The notes beneath the pieces were generated by a model. That model made no database searches, had not been told where the DNA came from, and was given only the letters and a program-made list of their open reading frames with translations. 64,000 nt of DNA from positions 65,044 to 129,043 of the forward strand of contig JAERST010000011.1 in the NCBI GenBank assembly GCA_016845365.1, read 5' to 3'. The stretch is from Methanobacteriota archaeon (lineage in GTDB: Archaea; Thermoplasmatota; Poseidoniia; Poseidoniales; Thalassarchaeaceae). Shown piece after piece: positions 25,930 through 34,501 of the stretch (positions are counted from its first letter, which is position 1; each line of letters begins with the position of its first letter). The translations under genes were made by a program, and so were the position numbers.

Positions 25930-26340
25930 TCACATGCGCACTGGGCGCGTGGCTCCGCAGGCCTGACACTTGAGGAGAGTCGTGCGGCCTTCCTTGATGA
26001 ATCGAGTATCTGGAGCGCGGCACTGCTCACAGAGGATGTAGGTCTTGACGTAGCCAACCAATTTCTCTTTGATGCGCTTTGGTGGGATTCGACCCTTGAA
26101 CATCACACGAACTTGCTCTCGCGTACCCGATGTTCCCAATTCGTTGATGAGATATTGGTAGACATGATTCGGGTCGCGGTCCATCGAATCGACGATGGCC
26201 GAGAAATTGCGCAGAATGGTCTGACTTCCTTCGACTAGAATCTCAGGAGTAGGCATGGTCCAACGAGCGCGCTCGCGGATATCCTTCGGGATTCGGTCAC
26301 GCGCGCGCTCAAGCAGAGCGTCGTACTCGAAGTCGGCCAT
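25930..26340 (-). CDS. Translation initiation factor aIF2, beta subunit
   Basis: Subunit of the archaeal heterotrimeric factor that brings initiator tRNA to the ribosome. The 136-residue product contains MPTPEILVEGSQTILRNF, LGTSGTREQVRVMFKGR and the C-terminal zinc ribbon CEQC ... CQAC, ending in RPVRM. This is the normal archaeal length, lacking the N-terminal extension of eukaryotic eIF2-beta. It is divergent from dut. It is a firm archaeal marker. Confidence 0.95.
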   Translation of the reverse strand: MADFEYDALLERARDRIPKDIRERARWTMPTPEILVEGSQTILRNFSAIVDSMDRDPNHVYQYLINELGTSGTREQVRVMFKGRIPPKRIKEKLVGYVKTYILCEQCRAPDTRFIKEGRTTLLKCQACGATRPVRM

Positions 26341-26455
26341 CGACTCGGGCGAGCCATGCCCCCTTTTTCACCCCACCGGGCGGCTTCACCCATCCATTGC
26401 CACCCGAGAAGTTCTGCGCACCAACCGTCAAAGACCAGTAATCCAACCCATCGGC

Positions 26456-26905
26456 ATGGACGAGGTCATCGAGGTCAAGGTGGCTCGAGTCCATGCCGAT
26501 GCACAACTTCCTACTCGCGGCAGCGCCCACGCTGCCGGATGGGACCTCTATGCTCTCGAAGACACAGAGGTCCTCTACAGAAATGCGACCCTCGTGCGCA
26601 CAGGCCTACACGTAGCTATCCCAGTGGGCTACGAGGGTCAAGTCCGCGCCCGTTCTTCACTCGGCAAGCGCGGACTCATCCCGCCGCATGGAATCGGCAC
26701 AATCGATGCCGATTACCGCGGCGAATTATTCGTCATGATGACATGGATTGGCGAAGGCGATTCTTACACCATCGCAAAGGGTGAAAGAATCGCTCAATTA
26801 CTCATCACGCCAATCCCCAAATCCGCCTTCAAAGAAGTCGCCATCGAAGACCTCGGAGAGACCGACCGTGGCACCGGCGGATTTGGCTCTACAGGCCGCT
26901 TCTGA
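26456..26905 (+). CDS. dut: dUTP diphosphatase (trimeric dUTPase)
   Basis: Hydrolyses dUTP to dUMP, keeping uracil out of DNA. All five motifs are present in order: HAAGWDLYA, RARSSLGKRGL, GIGTIDADYRGEL, GERIAQLLI and the C-terminal GTGGFGSTGR. The 149-residue length is usual. The ATG at 26456 starts just before the first beta-strand; an open extension to 26255 runs over the aIF2-beta region on the other strand and is not coding. A hairpin follows the stop. Confidence 0.93.
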   Translation: MDEVIEVKVARVHADAQLPTRGSAHAAGWDLYALEDTEVLYRNATLVRTGLHVAIPVGYEGQVRARSSLGKRGLIPPHGIGTIDADYRGELFVMMTWIGEGDSYTIAKGERIAQLLITPIPKSAFKEVAIEDLGETDRGTGGFGSTGRF

Positions 26906-26939
26906 AAGCCTCCCCAGAGTTCAATCGCGACCAATCTCA

Positions 26940-26958
26940 CACGGTTCGTAGAACCGTG
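26940..26958 (+). terminator. Hairpin downstream of dut
   Basis: CACGGTTC-GTA-GAACCGTG is an 8-bp perfect stem 35 nt after the dut stop, followed by the pyrimidine-rich CTTCTCC. It separates dut from gfcR on the same strand and could terminate or protect the dut transcript. Confidence 0.4.
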
Positions 26959-27014
26959 CTTCTCCATAATCAACATACGAATGCTTGATACGGGCCGGTT
27001 CAGGCCAGTGATTG

Positions 27015-27599
27015 ATGCCACTGAGCATAGACGAGCTTCGCAGCAAGGTCGAGGATTACCGCAACAAGGGCCTGAACAGTCAGCAGATAGCAGACGAACT
27101 CTCGCTCTCACAGACTACCATCCAATGGCTATCCTCCTCCAATGTCCCTATGGACGATGAGGCTCCTCACGACATACGCGTCGGCTGGCGGTCCATCGCT
27201 GTGAAAGCGGCTAGAGTCGAAGCTGTTTCGTACGTTTTCTGCGACATCATTGACGAGGAGATCGGAGATGATGTCGACACCGTGGTTGGTATCTCAATCA
27301 ACGGAATTCCATTTGCTCAAGCTATTGCCGGACAGATGGACCTCGAGTTGTCGGTAAGCCGATCAATTTCCGAATCTAAGGCAGGTCATCTGTCCGAAGT
27401 CTTCGCTAGTGTTGGTGGAAAGCGTGTTGTCGTTGTCGACGATGTTGTGTCGAGCGGTTCAACCATGCGCAAGACCGTTGAGCACCTTCGTGATGCGGGA
27501 GCCGAGGTCAAGTTGTGCTTGGTTTTGGCGAATAAGACCGAGATGAACGAGATCGATGGAGTTCCACTGCGCGGGCTTGTTCGAGTGGTCACAGTCTGA
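27015..27599 (+). CDS. gfcR: PRTase-like transcription regulator (GfcR family)
   Basis: An N-terminal helix-turn-helix (SQQIADELSLSQTTIQWL) is joined to a type I phosphoribosyltransferase domain with the PRPP motif VVVVDDVVSSGSTMRKT. This fusion is annotated in archaea as orotate phosphoribosyltransferase-like or GfcR; in haloarchaea it is a sugar-metabolism regulator. The 194-residue length is typical. The ATG at 27015 is used; a TTG one codon earlier also exists. It lies 11 bp before lysS and may be co-transcribed. The effector is unknown here. Confidence 0.85.
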   Translation: MPLSIDELRSKVEDYRNKGLNSQQIADELSLSQTTIQWLSSSNVPMDDEAPHDIRVGWRSIAVKAARVEAVSYVFCDIIDEEIGDDVDTVVGISINGIPFAQAIAGQMDLELSVSRSISESKAGHLSEVFASVGGKRVVVVDDVVSSGSTMRKTVEHLRDAGAEVKLCLVLANKTEMNEIDGVPLRGLVRVVTV

Positions 27600-27610
27600 G
27601 GTAGAAATCG

Positions 27611-29188
27611 ATGCACTGGGCGGACTTCACCGCTGGACGGTTGCTTGAGGAGCGCGGTGAGCAACAGGTTGCTTGCTCTGGGATTACGCCGTCTGGCGAG
27701 TTCCATATTGGGCATCTGCGGGAGATTCTTTCGGCTGAGATGATTCACCGCGCTTGCTTGGATGCCGGGCTGGATTCGCGCTACATTTTCATCGTTGATT
27801 CGATGGATCCTTTGCGCCGAGTTTACCCCTTCCTTTCTGATGAATATGAGCGGTACATCGGTTGCCCATTGGCTTTCATTCCGGCTCCGGATGCTGATGG
27901 GAATCCCGACCCGGATGCGGGTTCTTATGCCGAGCATTTTCTTGGGCCATTCCTTGATGCGCTCGGCCAAATCGGAGTTTTTCCCGAAGTTATCATGAAC
28001 CATGAGACCTATTCCAGTGGAGGATTCGCTGCCAAGATTCATTCTACGATTGAGCAGGCGGACGCGATTCGCGAAATCATCGAGTCGATCTCTGGTCGGG
28101 AACTCGACGATGATTGGTTCCCGTACAAACCGCTGGGATCGGATGGAAGTATGGATGGGGTCACAGTCACTGGCTACGAGCATCCATTTGTTCACTGGAC
28201 TGACCGCCACGGCGAATCCGGCTCTGCTGACATTCGCAAGGCTGAGGGGAAATTGCCGTGGCGAATCGATTGGGCGGCTCGCTGGGGTATTCATGGAATT
28301 ACTTGCGAGCCGGCTGGAAAGGACCACGGCGCGGCAGGCGGTTCCTTCGATACCGGCCTGCCGATTTGCCGTCTGCTCGGTTCCGAGCCGCCAGGAAAAA
28401 TGGTCTACGAGTGGATTCAAGTCAAGGGTGCGGGACCGATGTCCTCGTCTTCTGGTAATACCATCGGTCCAGTCGAAGCACTCAGCTTGGTTCCGCCGGA
28501 AATCGTTCGCTACCTCATAGCCGGCTCAAAAATGAACAAACATATCGATTTCAACACCGGCTCTGCCCTCTTCCAAATGGCTGACGAGTACGAACGCTTG
28601 GTTGCAGACCCCGTCGACCCTGAGGCAGAAGGTCTGAGCAAGCGACAGCGAGTTGCCGCGGTGACAAATAACGGAGCGATGAGGCTCAGCCAGGTCCTGC
28701 AAGGAGCCGACCCTGCTGATTCTTTGGGTGGCGTATCATTCAGGCACCTTGCCATGCTCGCCCAAATCAAATCCGATGATTCGGATGTCTGGGCATCTAT
28801 GCGAGCCAGCAACCATCTGCAAGGCGAGCCGAGCGATGCCTTGATTCAGCGACTCGAGCGAATGCGAAATTGGATCGGCAGTATTCACTTCCCGGAAGAT
28901 GCGCGCATCCACATCCACGAATCGATTAGCGAGGATGCGCGAGCAAACCTCAGCCCCGAACAGTCGTCATTTTTGTCAGCCTTAGGGGAAACTCTCGCCG
29001 ATTCCGAGTGGTCGGATGAGGCGATTAATCAGAGTATCCGCACGGTCACAAAAGAATCTGAAATCGGCGGACGTCAAGCCTATGTCGCACTCTATTGGGC
29101 CCTTCTCGGGCGCAGTCACGGGCCGAAGGCCTCAGCCCTAATTCTCGAAATCGGCCAAGAGGCCGCAATCGCCTTACTCACTTCGTGA
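27611..29188 (+). CDS. lysS: Lysyl-tRNA synthetase, class I
   Basis: Archaeal-type class I LysRS. The HIGH motif is HIGH itself (residues 32-35) after SGITPSGEF, and the KMSKS site reads MSSSSGN (from about residue 277), which is characteristic of this enzyme. EHPFVHWTDRH, CEPAGKDHGAAGGSFDTG and the helical C-terminal anticodon-binding part are present. Length is 525 residues. The last codons and the stop lie in a perfect 19-bp tandem duplication. Confidence 0.95.
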   Translation: MHWADFTAGRLLEERGEQQVACSGITPSGEFHIGHLREILSAEMIHRACLDAGLDSRYIFIVDSMDPLRRVYPFLSDEYERYIGCPLAFIPAPDADGNPDPDAGSYAEHFLGPFLDALGQIGVFPEVIMNHETYSSGGFAAKIHSTIEQADAIREIIESISGRELDDDWFPYKPLGSDGSMDGVTVTGYEHPFVHWTDRHGESGSADIRKAEGKLPWRIDWAARWGIHGITCEPAGKDHGAAGGSFDTGLPICRLLGSEPPGKMVYEWIQVKGAGPMSSSSGNTIGPVEALSLVPPEIVRYLIAGSKMNKHIDFNTGSALFQMADEYERLVADPVDPEAEGLSKRQRVAAVTNNGAMRLSQVLQGADPADSLGGVSFRHLAMLAQIKSDDSDVWASMRASNHLQGEPSDALIQRLERMRNWIGSIHFPEDARIHIHESISEDARANLSPEQSSFLSALGETLADSEWSDEAINQSIRTVTKESEIGGRQAYVALYWALLGRSHGPKASALILEIGQEAAIALLTS

Positions 29189-29208
29189 AGCCTTACTCAC
29201 TTCGTGAA
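29171..29208 (+). repeat. Perfect 19-bp tandem duplication spanning the lysS stop codon
   Basis: gccttactcacttcgtgaa occurs at 29171-29189 and again immediately at 29190-29208. The first copy contains the last six sense codons and the TGA stop; the second lies outside the gene. Confidence 0.85.
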
Positions 29209-29231
29209 TCCACGGGCCACGCGAGTGAATC

Positions 29232-29558
29232 TCACTCATCGGTCAGCATCGAGATGAGAACTGTCGTCCCGATATATCCGGCCGCAACTCCGGTTCCGAA
29301 AGATCCGAGTTCGAGTATCGAAGAGAATATCGAACTCGCCGCATCAACCAACCAGGCGACAATCCCAGCGATGATGTCGATGAGTCGCCCGAAGTTGATG
29401 TCGATGATTCCGGCAACTGCGAGGAATCCGAGAAATGCCGCCTGGGCGATTACGATGATTCTCATCGCTTGCATTGAGATATTGACGAGGAATGCTGCGA
29501 GGGCTCCGAGAAGAAATCCGAGGACGCCCTTGACCCCGTAATTGGTGATGATTTCCAC
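29232..29558 (-). CDS. FUN14 family membrane protein
   Basis: A small hydrophobic protein of 108 residues with Gly-rich helices (GVLGFLLGALAAFLVN, IIVIAQAAFLGFLAVAG) and the end GFGTGVAAGYI-like stretch FGTGVAAGYIG, matching FUN14 domain proteins of archaea, whose job is unknown. The start is the GTG at 29558; a longer GTG start at 29567 lies inside the sequence GGGGGTGATT, which is the better ribosome-binding site (close to GGAGGTGATC). Confidence 0.75.
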   Translation of the reverse strand: MEIITNYGVKGVLGFLLGALAAFLVNISMQAMRIIVIAQAAFLGFLAVAGIIDINFGRLIDIIAGIVAWLVDAASSIFSSILELGSFGTGVAAGYIGTTVLISMLTDE

Positions 29559-29581
29559 TTCAATCACCCCCCGATTTTCGC

Positions 29582-32500
29582 TCAGCCAAGCACCGCTATG
29601 TCGAGTAGACGGGGTTCTGGCATCCCTTCCTTGGCCTCCGCAATTGCTTGCACTTCCATTCGTGCTCCGGCCATTGTCGTGACGAATGGGATGTTCAGTT
29701 CGACGGCGAGTCTGCGCATCATATTGCCGTCGAGGACCGCCCCGCCCGTGTTCCGGGGCGTGTTGATTATGAGGTGGATTTTGCCCTGACGCATGAGGTC
29801 TAATGCATCCGGCGTCAGGCCCTCAGTAATACGATAACAGGTTTGCACATCGACTCCACCTGAATCGCGCAAGACGTGGGCTGTCCCGCGTGTTGCATAG
29901 ATGGTGAAGCCCATTTCTTCGAGTTCTTGCGCGAGTGGAATTACCTCATGCTTGTCGGCATTCTTGACGGTGATGTAGACGCCACCTTCGGTCGGCACAG
30001 GTAATTCGGTGGCTAAGCGCGCCTTGAGGTAGGCTGCAGCGGCGCGCTTGTGGCTTCCCATCACTTCGCCCGTGCTCTTCATCTCTGGACCGGGCGCGGG
30101 GTCGAGGCCTCGCAATTTGATGAATGGGAAAACAGGTGCCTTGACACAGACGGCCTCGGTCTGTGGCTCTGGGAACTCAAGGTCGGCGAGCTTCTCGCCG
30201 AGCGTCAAACGAGCGGCTATGCGCGCGAGTGGGACACCTGTGGCCTTTGCAACAAAGGGGAATGTGCGGGAGCCTCGGGGGTTCACTTCGAGCACGTAAA
30301 GCGTCTCTCCACGAATCGCGTACTGAATGTTGAAGCAGCCCTTCACACCCAATTCTACGCCGATTTTTCGCGTCCAATCCTCGACCTGCGCTAGAATCTT
30401 CTTCGAGACATTTTGCGGCGGGATGAAGCAGGTCGAATCGCCAGAGTGAATCCCAGCCTCTTCGAGATGTTCCATGATTGCACCGATGAGGACTTCTGAG
30501 CCGTCACAAACAGCGTCGACATCGAGTTCGATCGCGTTACCGAGGTACTCGTCGACGAGCAATGGCCGGTCAGGCGAGAGGAATGCCTCTTCCATGTAGG
30601 CTGCTAATTGGCGGTCGTTCGAGAGAATCTCCATGCCACGACCGCCGAGAACGTATGAGGGTCTAATGAGAACTGGATAGCCGATTTCTTTCACCGCCTC
30701 GCGAACCCCTTCGGGAGTGCTCGCGGTGGTGCCATTTGGCATGCGAAGACCGACTCGCTCAGCGAATTCTTCGAAGCGTTGCCTATCGCTGGCTTCGTCA
30801 ACCGCGTCGGGAGTTGTTCCCTGCATCGCGAGGTCGAGCCCCATCGATTCGAGGTGTGGTAGGCGGCCGGCCAATGGTAAGGCGAGGTTGATTGCGGTCT
30901 GGCCGCCAAATTGCAGCAGGATGCCGTGAGCCTTCTCTCGCAGTAGAATTTCAGCTGAGTGCTCGAGGGTCAGCGGGTCGAAGTAGAGACGGTCGCTAGT
31001 ATCGAAATCGGTCGAGACCGTCTCGGGATTATTGTTGATGATGATCGCTTCGTGGCCCAATTCGCGGATTGCTCCAACTGCGTGCACACAGCCATAATCG
31101 AATTCGATACCTTGACCGATGCGAATTGGACCACTACCGACGACGACGATTCTTTGCTTGGTGAAGTCGTCAATACCCGGAACGTGGTCGATGCCTGTTG
31201 GTGCCGAGCCGCCCTCGTAAGTTGCGTAATAATACGGCGTGACGGCGGCGAATTCTGCCGCGCAGGAGTCTACCATGCGGAAGCGCGGGTGGATGCTGAG
31301 GTCGTGACGCCGTGCCATCACATCGTCCTCGCCGGCACCATCTGGTAGAGTCTTGAAGCCGCTCGCCGGGAAGCCGGCGAGCGCATCAGCGATGTGTAAA
31401 TCTGTGAATCCTGCACCCTTCCAGCGGCGCATCTCAAGAACTGGGATTTCAGACGCACTCATTCCCAATTCACCAGCAGCCCGAATCTCGGTCTCAAGCG
31501 CCGCCATCTTCTCAAATCGGTGCAGGAACCAGCGCGTAATCCCTCCAGACACATCGCGCACATCCTCAATCGTATATCCGCGGCGGAAGGCCTCAAACAA
31601 GGCCCCCATTCGTCGGTCGCTTGGAATCCTCAACCAATCGATGAGCAGTGCCTCAGGCAGCGGCTCACTGGCACGCTCATCCATCGTTTCGCCGCCCGAG
31701 GCATCCGCCATCGTCAGCGGCCTCGGGTGCGGCTGGCCATACTCCAAACTGGCCCAAGCCTTGAGGAAAGCCTCCTCGAAGCAGCGGCCAATCGCCATCA
31801 CTTCTCCAGTCGACTTCATCGAGGTGCCGATCGTGCGGTCGGCGGTTCGGAACTTATCGAATGGCCAGCGTGGAATCTTCACCACACAATAATCGAGGGT
31901 CGGCTCGAAGGCAGCGGTGGTCCCCTCTCCGGTAATCGGATTTGGCAACTCGTCGAGTGTGTAGCCCACCGCGATGAGAGCCGCCATGCGAGCAATCGGA
32001 TAACCGGTAGCCTTGCTCGCCAAGGCCGAGGATCGAGATACACGAGGATTCACCTCGATCACTCGATAATCCCCAGTTGACTGCTCGACGGCAAATTGAA
32101 CATTACATCCACCCTTGATATTCAGCCGTCGAATCAAGCGAAGCGCAGCGTCCCGAAGCATCTGGTGGTCACGGTCGGAGAGGGTTTGTTGTGGAGCGAC
32201 GACGACCGATTCGCCGGTGTGAACTCCCATCGGGTCGATATTTTCCATCGTGCAGACGATAATCGCGTTGTCGGCACCGTCGCGCATGACTTCGTATTCG
32301 TGCTCCTGCCAGCCGAGGATGCTCTCTTCGATGAGAACTTGACCAATCGCAGAATGCAAAATTCCCTGACTCGCAATCTCAACCAACTCACCCATGTTAT
32401 GCGCCGTCCCCCCTCCAAGGCCACCCAAAGTGAAAGCGGGTCGTATGAGCAATGGGAAGCCTCCGAGCGCGTCGGCTGCTTCGATGACCGCTTCGATTGA

Positions 32501-32950
32501 ATCGCAGGCGATTGCCTTGCAGACCGGCAGGTCAATCGATTCGCAGACCTGCTTGAACAGGTCGCGGTCTTCTGCTTCGTCGATTGAGACGAGGTCGCAG
32601 CCGATGAGCTCGACTTCTAATTCATCGAGGCTACCATCGTGGGCCAGTGCCGAGGCGATATTGAGGGCGGTTTGACCGCCCATACCGGCTAGCAGCGCAT
32701 CGGGTTTCTCGATTTCGAGGATGCGCTTGACGACTTCTGGAAGCAGAGGCTCGATGTAGATGCGGTCGGCCATCTCGGGGTCGTTTTGGATGGTCGCTGG
32801 ATTGGAATTGATGAGGATGACCTCGTAGCCGTCGGCGCGTAGGGCGCGGCAGGCTTGGCTGCCTGAGAAGTCGAATTCGGCAGCTTGGCCGATGCGTATT
32901 GGGCCGCTGCCGAGGATGACGATTCGCTCGAGGTCGTTTCGGCGTGGCAT
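29582..32950 (-). CDS. carB: Carbamoyl-phosphate synthase, large subunit
   Basis: Makes carbamoyl phosphate from bicarbonate, ammonia and two ATP, for pyrimidines and arginine. The 1122-residue product has two homologous ATP-grasp halves, each starting with the same signature (ILGSGPIRIGQAAEFDFSG and VVGSGPIRIGQGIEFDYGC), with GGLGGGTAHN and GGRGMEILSN loops. It ends in an allosteric MGS-like domain (EEMGFTIYATRGTAHVL). The carA stop overlaps its ATG by one base (TGATG), the standard coupling. Confidence 0.96.
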   Translation of the reverse strand: MPRRNDLERIVILGSGPIRIGQAAEFDFSGSQACRALRADGYEVILINSNPATIQNDPEMADRIYIEPLLPEVVKRILEIEKPDALLAGMGGQTALNIASALAHDGSLDELEVELIGCDLVSIDEAEDRDLFKQVCESIDLPVCKAIACDSIEAVIEAADALGGFPLLIRPAFTLGGLGGGTAHNMGELVEIASQGILHSAIGQVLIEESILGWQEHEYEVMRDGADNAIIVCTMENIDPMGVHTGESVVVAPQQTLSDRDHQMLRDAALRLIRRLNIKGGCNVQFAVEQSTGDYRVIEVNPRVSRSSALASKATGYPIARMAALIAVGYTLDELPNPITGEGTTAAFEPTLDYCVVKIPRWPFDKFRTADRTIGTSMKSTGEVMAIGRCFEEAFLKAWASLEYGQPHPRPLTMADASGGETMDERASEPLPEALLIDWLRIPSDRRMGALFEAFRRGYTIEDVRDVSGGITRWFLHRFEKMAALETEIRAAGELGMSASEIPVLEMRRWKGAGFTDLHIADALAGFPASGFKTLPDGAGEDDVMARRHDLSIHPRFRMVDSCAAEFAAVTPYYYATYEGGSAPTGIDHVPGIDDFTKQRIVVVGSGPIRIGQGIEFDYGCVHAVGAIRELGHEAIIINNNPETVSTDFDTSDRLYFDPLTLEHSAEILLREKAHGILLQFGGQTAINLALPLAGRLPHLESMGLDLAMQGTTPDAVDEASDRQRFEEFAERVGLRMPNGTTASTPEGVREAVKEIGYPVLIRPSYVLGGRGMEILSNDRQLAAYMEEAFLSPDRPLLVDEYLGNAIELDVDAVCDGSEVLIGAIMEHLEEAGIHSGDSTCFIPPQNVSKKILAQVEDWTRKIGVELGVKGCFNIQYAIRGETLYVLEVNPRGSRTFPFVAKATGVPLARIAARLTLGEKLADLEFPEPQTEAVCVKAPVFPFIKLRGLDPAPGPEMKSTGEVMGSHKRAAAAYLKARLATELPVPTEGGVYITVKNADKHEVIPLAQELEEMGFTIYATRGTAHVLRDSGGVDVQTCYRITEGLTPDALDLMRQGKIHLIINTPRNTGGAVLDGNMMRRLAVELNIPFVTTMAGARMEVQAIAEAKEGMPEPRLLDIAVLG

Positions 32951-34275
32951 CAGTTCTCACCTCCTGCGGTTGGAATTGGTATTCCGGCTAGGTGGTCTGC
33001 CACCATGTCCGCGAATCTGTCGAAGAGTGGGGATGCGTCGTGTGGGCCGGGGCAGGCCTCTGGGTGATATTGGATGGTGAAGGCTCGCTTTCCAATTAGG
33101 TCGAGGCCCTCGACAGTTCGGTCGTTGGCATTGACGTGGCGGACCTTGAATGGGGCCTCGAGTTCGTTGGAGCCTCGCGCCGAGCAGGCTCCGGATGGGT
33201 GCTGCGCGAGCATTCCCTTCTCTGGGTCTTCGACGGCGAAGCCGTGGTTTTGGCTGGTGATGTAGACTCGGCCTGATTCGAGGTCGACGACCGGTTGGTT
33301 GGCTCCGCGGTGGCCGTATCGTAGCTTGTAGGTGCGGAGGCCAGCGGCCAATCCCATCAATTGGTGGCCGAGACAGATGCCCATCACTGGAAGGCCCGCG
33401 CGCACGGCTGAAGCGAGCGAATCGCGCGCGGTTGTTGCAGCGCCTGGATGCGCAGGGTCGCCTGGACCGTTAGAGGCGAAGAAGGCATCTGGCTCCCACT
33501 TGAGAATCTCATCAAAGGTGGTTGTTGCGGGGCACCAAACCACTTCGAAGCGTTGGGATAATTCGCGAAGGATGTTGTATTTGACGCCGCAATCGATTGC
33601 CGCAAGGCGAGGTAGTGGCTTTCCATCTGCGTCGACGGCTCCAGGATTGATGATTACCGCTTCCTCGCAGGTCACCTCGGCGACCAAATCCTCAGCGTCG
33701 GGCGGGGTCATTTCGTCGAGGCGGACGAGCATCTCTCGCTCTGCCTCGACCGGACCGAAAATGCACAGCACAGTTCCGTGTTCGCGCACGCGACGAGTCA
33801 ATTCACGCGTGTCGATATCTTGGATGCCGGGAACCCCGTGCGCGAATAACAAACCGTGAACGCTACCAATCGAATCTCGGTGGTCGGGTATCTCCATCAA
33901 TTGGCAACAAACGACCCCACGCGGCCACACTCCAGCCGATTCAGAAGTGCCCGCGTGAACCCCATAATTACCCAATAATGGCCAGGTAAATGTCAGAACT
34001 TGTCCAGCGAAGGACGGGTCGGTGAGGCTCTCTTGGTAACCGCACATTCCGGTCGTGAAAACCAACTCTCCTTCGGCGATCGTCGGCGCACCGAATAATC
34101 GTCCTCGATACCGTGTTCCATCCGCTAAGAGCAGAAGACCGTCAGCGCCGGAAGGCGGTTCTGGAGTGTCGGAATCCAGCAAGGCATCCGCTGCATCCGT
34201 GAAGGTTGGCGGATTCTTGACACCGGAAACGCCCGCGCCGGGAACGAAGCCCCTGTCGGGACTGTTCCTTGACAT
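32950..34275 (-). CDS. carA: Carbamoyl-phosphate synthase, small (glutaminase) subunit
   Basis: Provides ammonia from glutamine to CarB. The N-terminal CarA domain starts at LLLADGTRYRGRLFGAPT; the class I amidotransferase domain has SNGPGDPAHP, the nucleophile region VMGICLGHQLMG, and the His-Glu region IQYHPEACPGPHD. The ATG at 34275 gives about 35 residues before the domain; earlier in-frame starts run into a palindrome-rich stretch and are unlikely. It is co-transcribed with carB. Confidence 0.93.
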   Translation of the reverse strand: MSRNSPDRGFVPGAGVSGVKNPPTFTDAADALLDSDTPEPPSGADGLLLLADGTRYRGRLFGAPTIAEGELVFTTGMCGYQESLTDPSFAGQVLTFTWPLLGNYGVHAGTSESAGVWPRGVVCCQLMEIPDHRDSIGSVHGLLFAHGVPGIQDIDTRELTRRVREHGTVLCIFGPVEAEREMLVRLDEMTPPDAEDLVAEVTCEEAVIINPGAVDADGKPLPRLAAIDCGVKYNILRELSQRFEVVWCPATTTFDEILKWEPDAFFASNGPGDPAHPGAATTARDSLASAVRAGLPVMGICLGHQLMGLAAGLRTYKLRYGHRGANQPVVDLESGRVYITSQNHGFAVEDPEKGMLAQHPSGACSARGSNELEAPFKVRHVNANDRTVEGLDLIGKRAFTIQYHPEACPGPHDASPLFDRFADMVADHLAGIPIPTAGGEN

Positions 34276-34309
34276 CAGCGATGCTGCCCGAATAAGCCTC
34301 TTAATCATT

Positions 34310-34419
34310 CGCTGAGAGACTGATGTGTCGCGCTCCCTCGAGCGCGACATCGCTCATCCAGAGCCGCAAGCGGCTGATTGAATTCAATCCCGCTCGGCTC
34401 TGATGTCAGTCTCTCAGCG
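34310..34419. repeat. 110-bp nested inverted-repeat element upstream of carA
   Basis: Outer arms CGCTGAGAGACTGA (34310-34323) and its exact complement (34406-34419) form a 14-bp stem. Inside are hairpin I (TGTCGCGCTC/GAGCGCGACA, 34326-34349) and hairpin II (CAGAGCCG/CGGCTCTG with AGCGG/CCGCT and the 14-bp palindrome GATTGAATTCAATC, 34359-34402). The architecture, a long closing stem and two inner hairpins over 110 bp, parallels the element at 4566-4674. It starts 35 bp before carA and could be an mRNA leader structure or a small mobile repeat. Confidence 0.6.
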
Positions 34420-34434
34420 GGCATCAAAATAAAA

Positions 34435-34459
34435 TCAATATCAATTGCTTGATTATTGA
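34435..34459. other. AT-rich hairpin upstream of carA
   Basis: TCAATA-TCAA-TTGC-TTGA-T-TATTGA folds into a 10-bp stem with one bulge, in an A/T-rich stretch (34421-34465) that is the likeliest place for the carAB promoter. The palindrome could be an operator or a coincidence of AT-rich sequence. Confidence 0.35.
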
Positions 34460-34470
34460 ATAAGAAACGT

Positions 34471-34490
34471 CAGCGGTTTCCAAACCGCTG
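34471..34490 (-). terminator. Hairpin downstream of trm56
   Basis: CAGCGGTTT-CC-AAACCGCTG is a perfect 9-bp stem 12 bases after the trm56 stop, followed on the minus strand by a T-rich stretch (acgtttcttattc). It fits a terminator separating trm56 from carAB. Confidence 0.5.
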
Positions 34491-34501
34491 CCGTGAGAAA
34501 A

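Noticed and set aside
26255-26455. N-terminal extension of the dUTPase frame
   Set aside because: It lies opposite the aIF2-beta N-terminal coding region and has no family content; the ATG at 26456 gives the normal length.
27386-28420. Long minus-strand open frame opposite gfcR and lysS
   Set aside because: Antisense to two clear genes; basic, low-complexity composition caused by their codon bias.
34310-34419. A known riboswitch before carAB
   Set aside because: No match to any riboswitch core that I recognise; the perfect symmetric stems look more like inverted-repeat DNA. Kept as an unclassified element.
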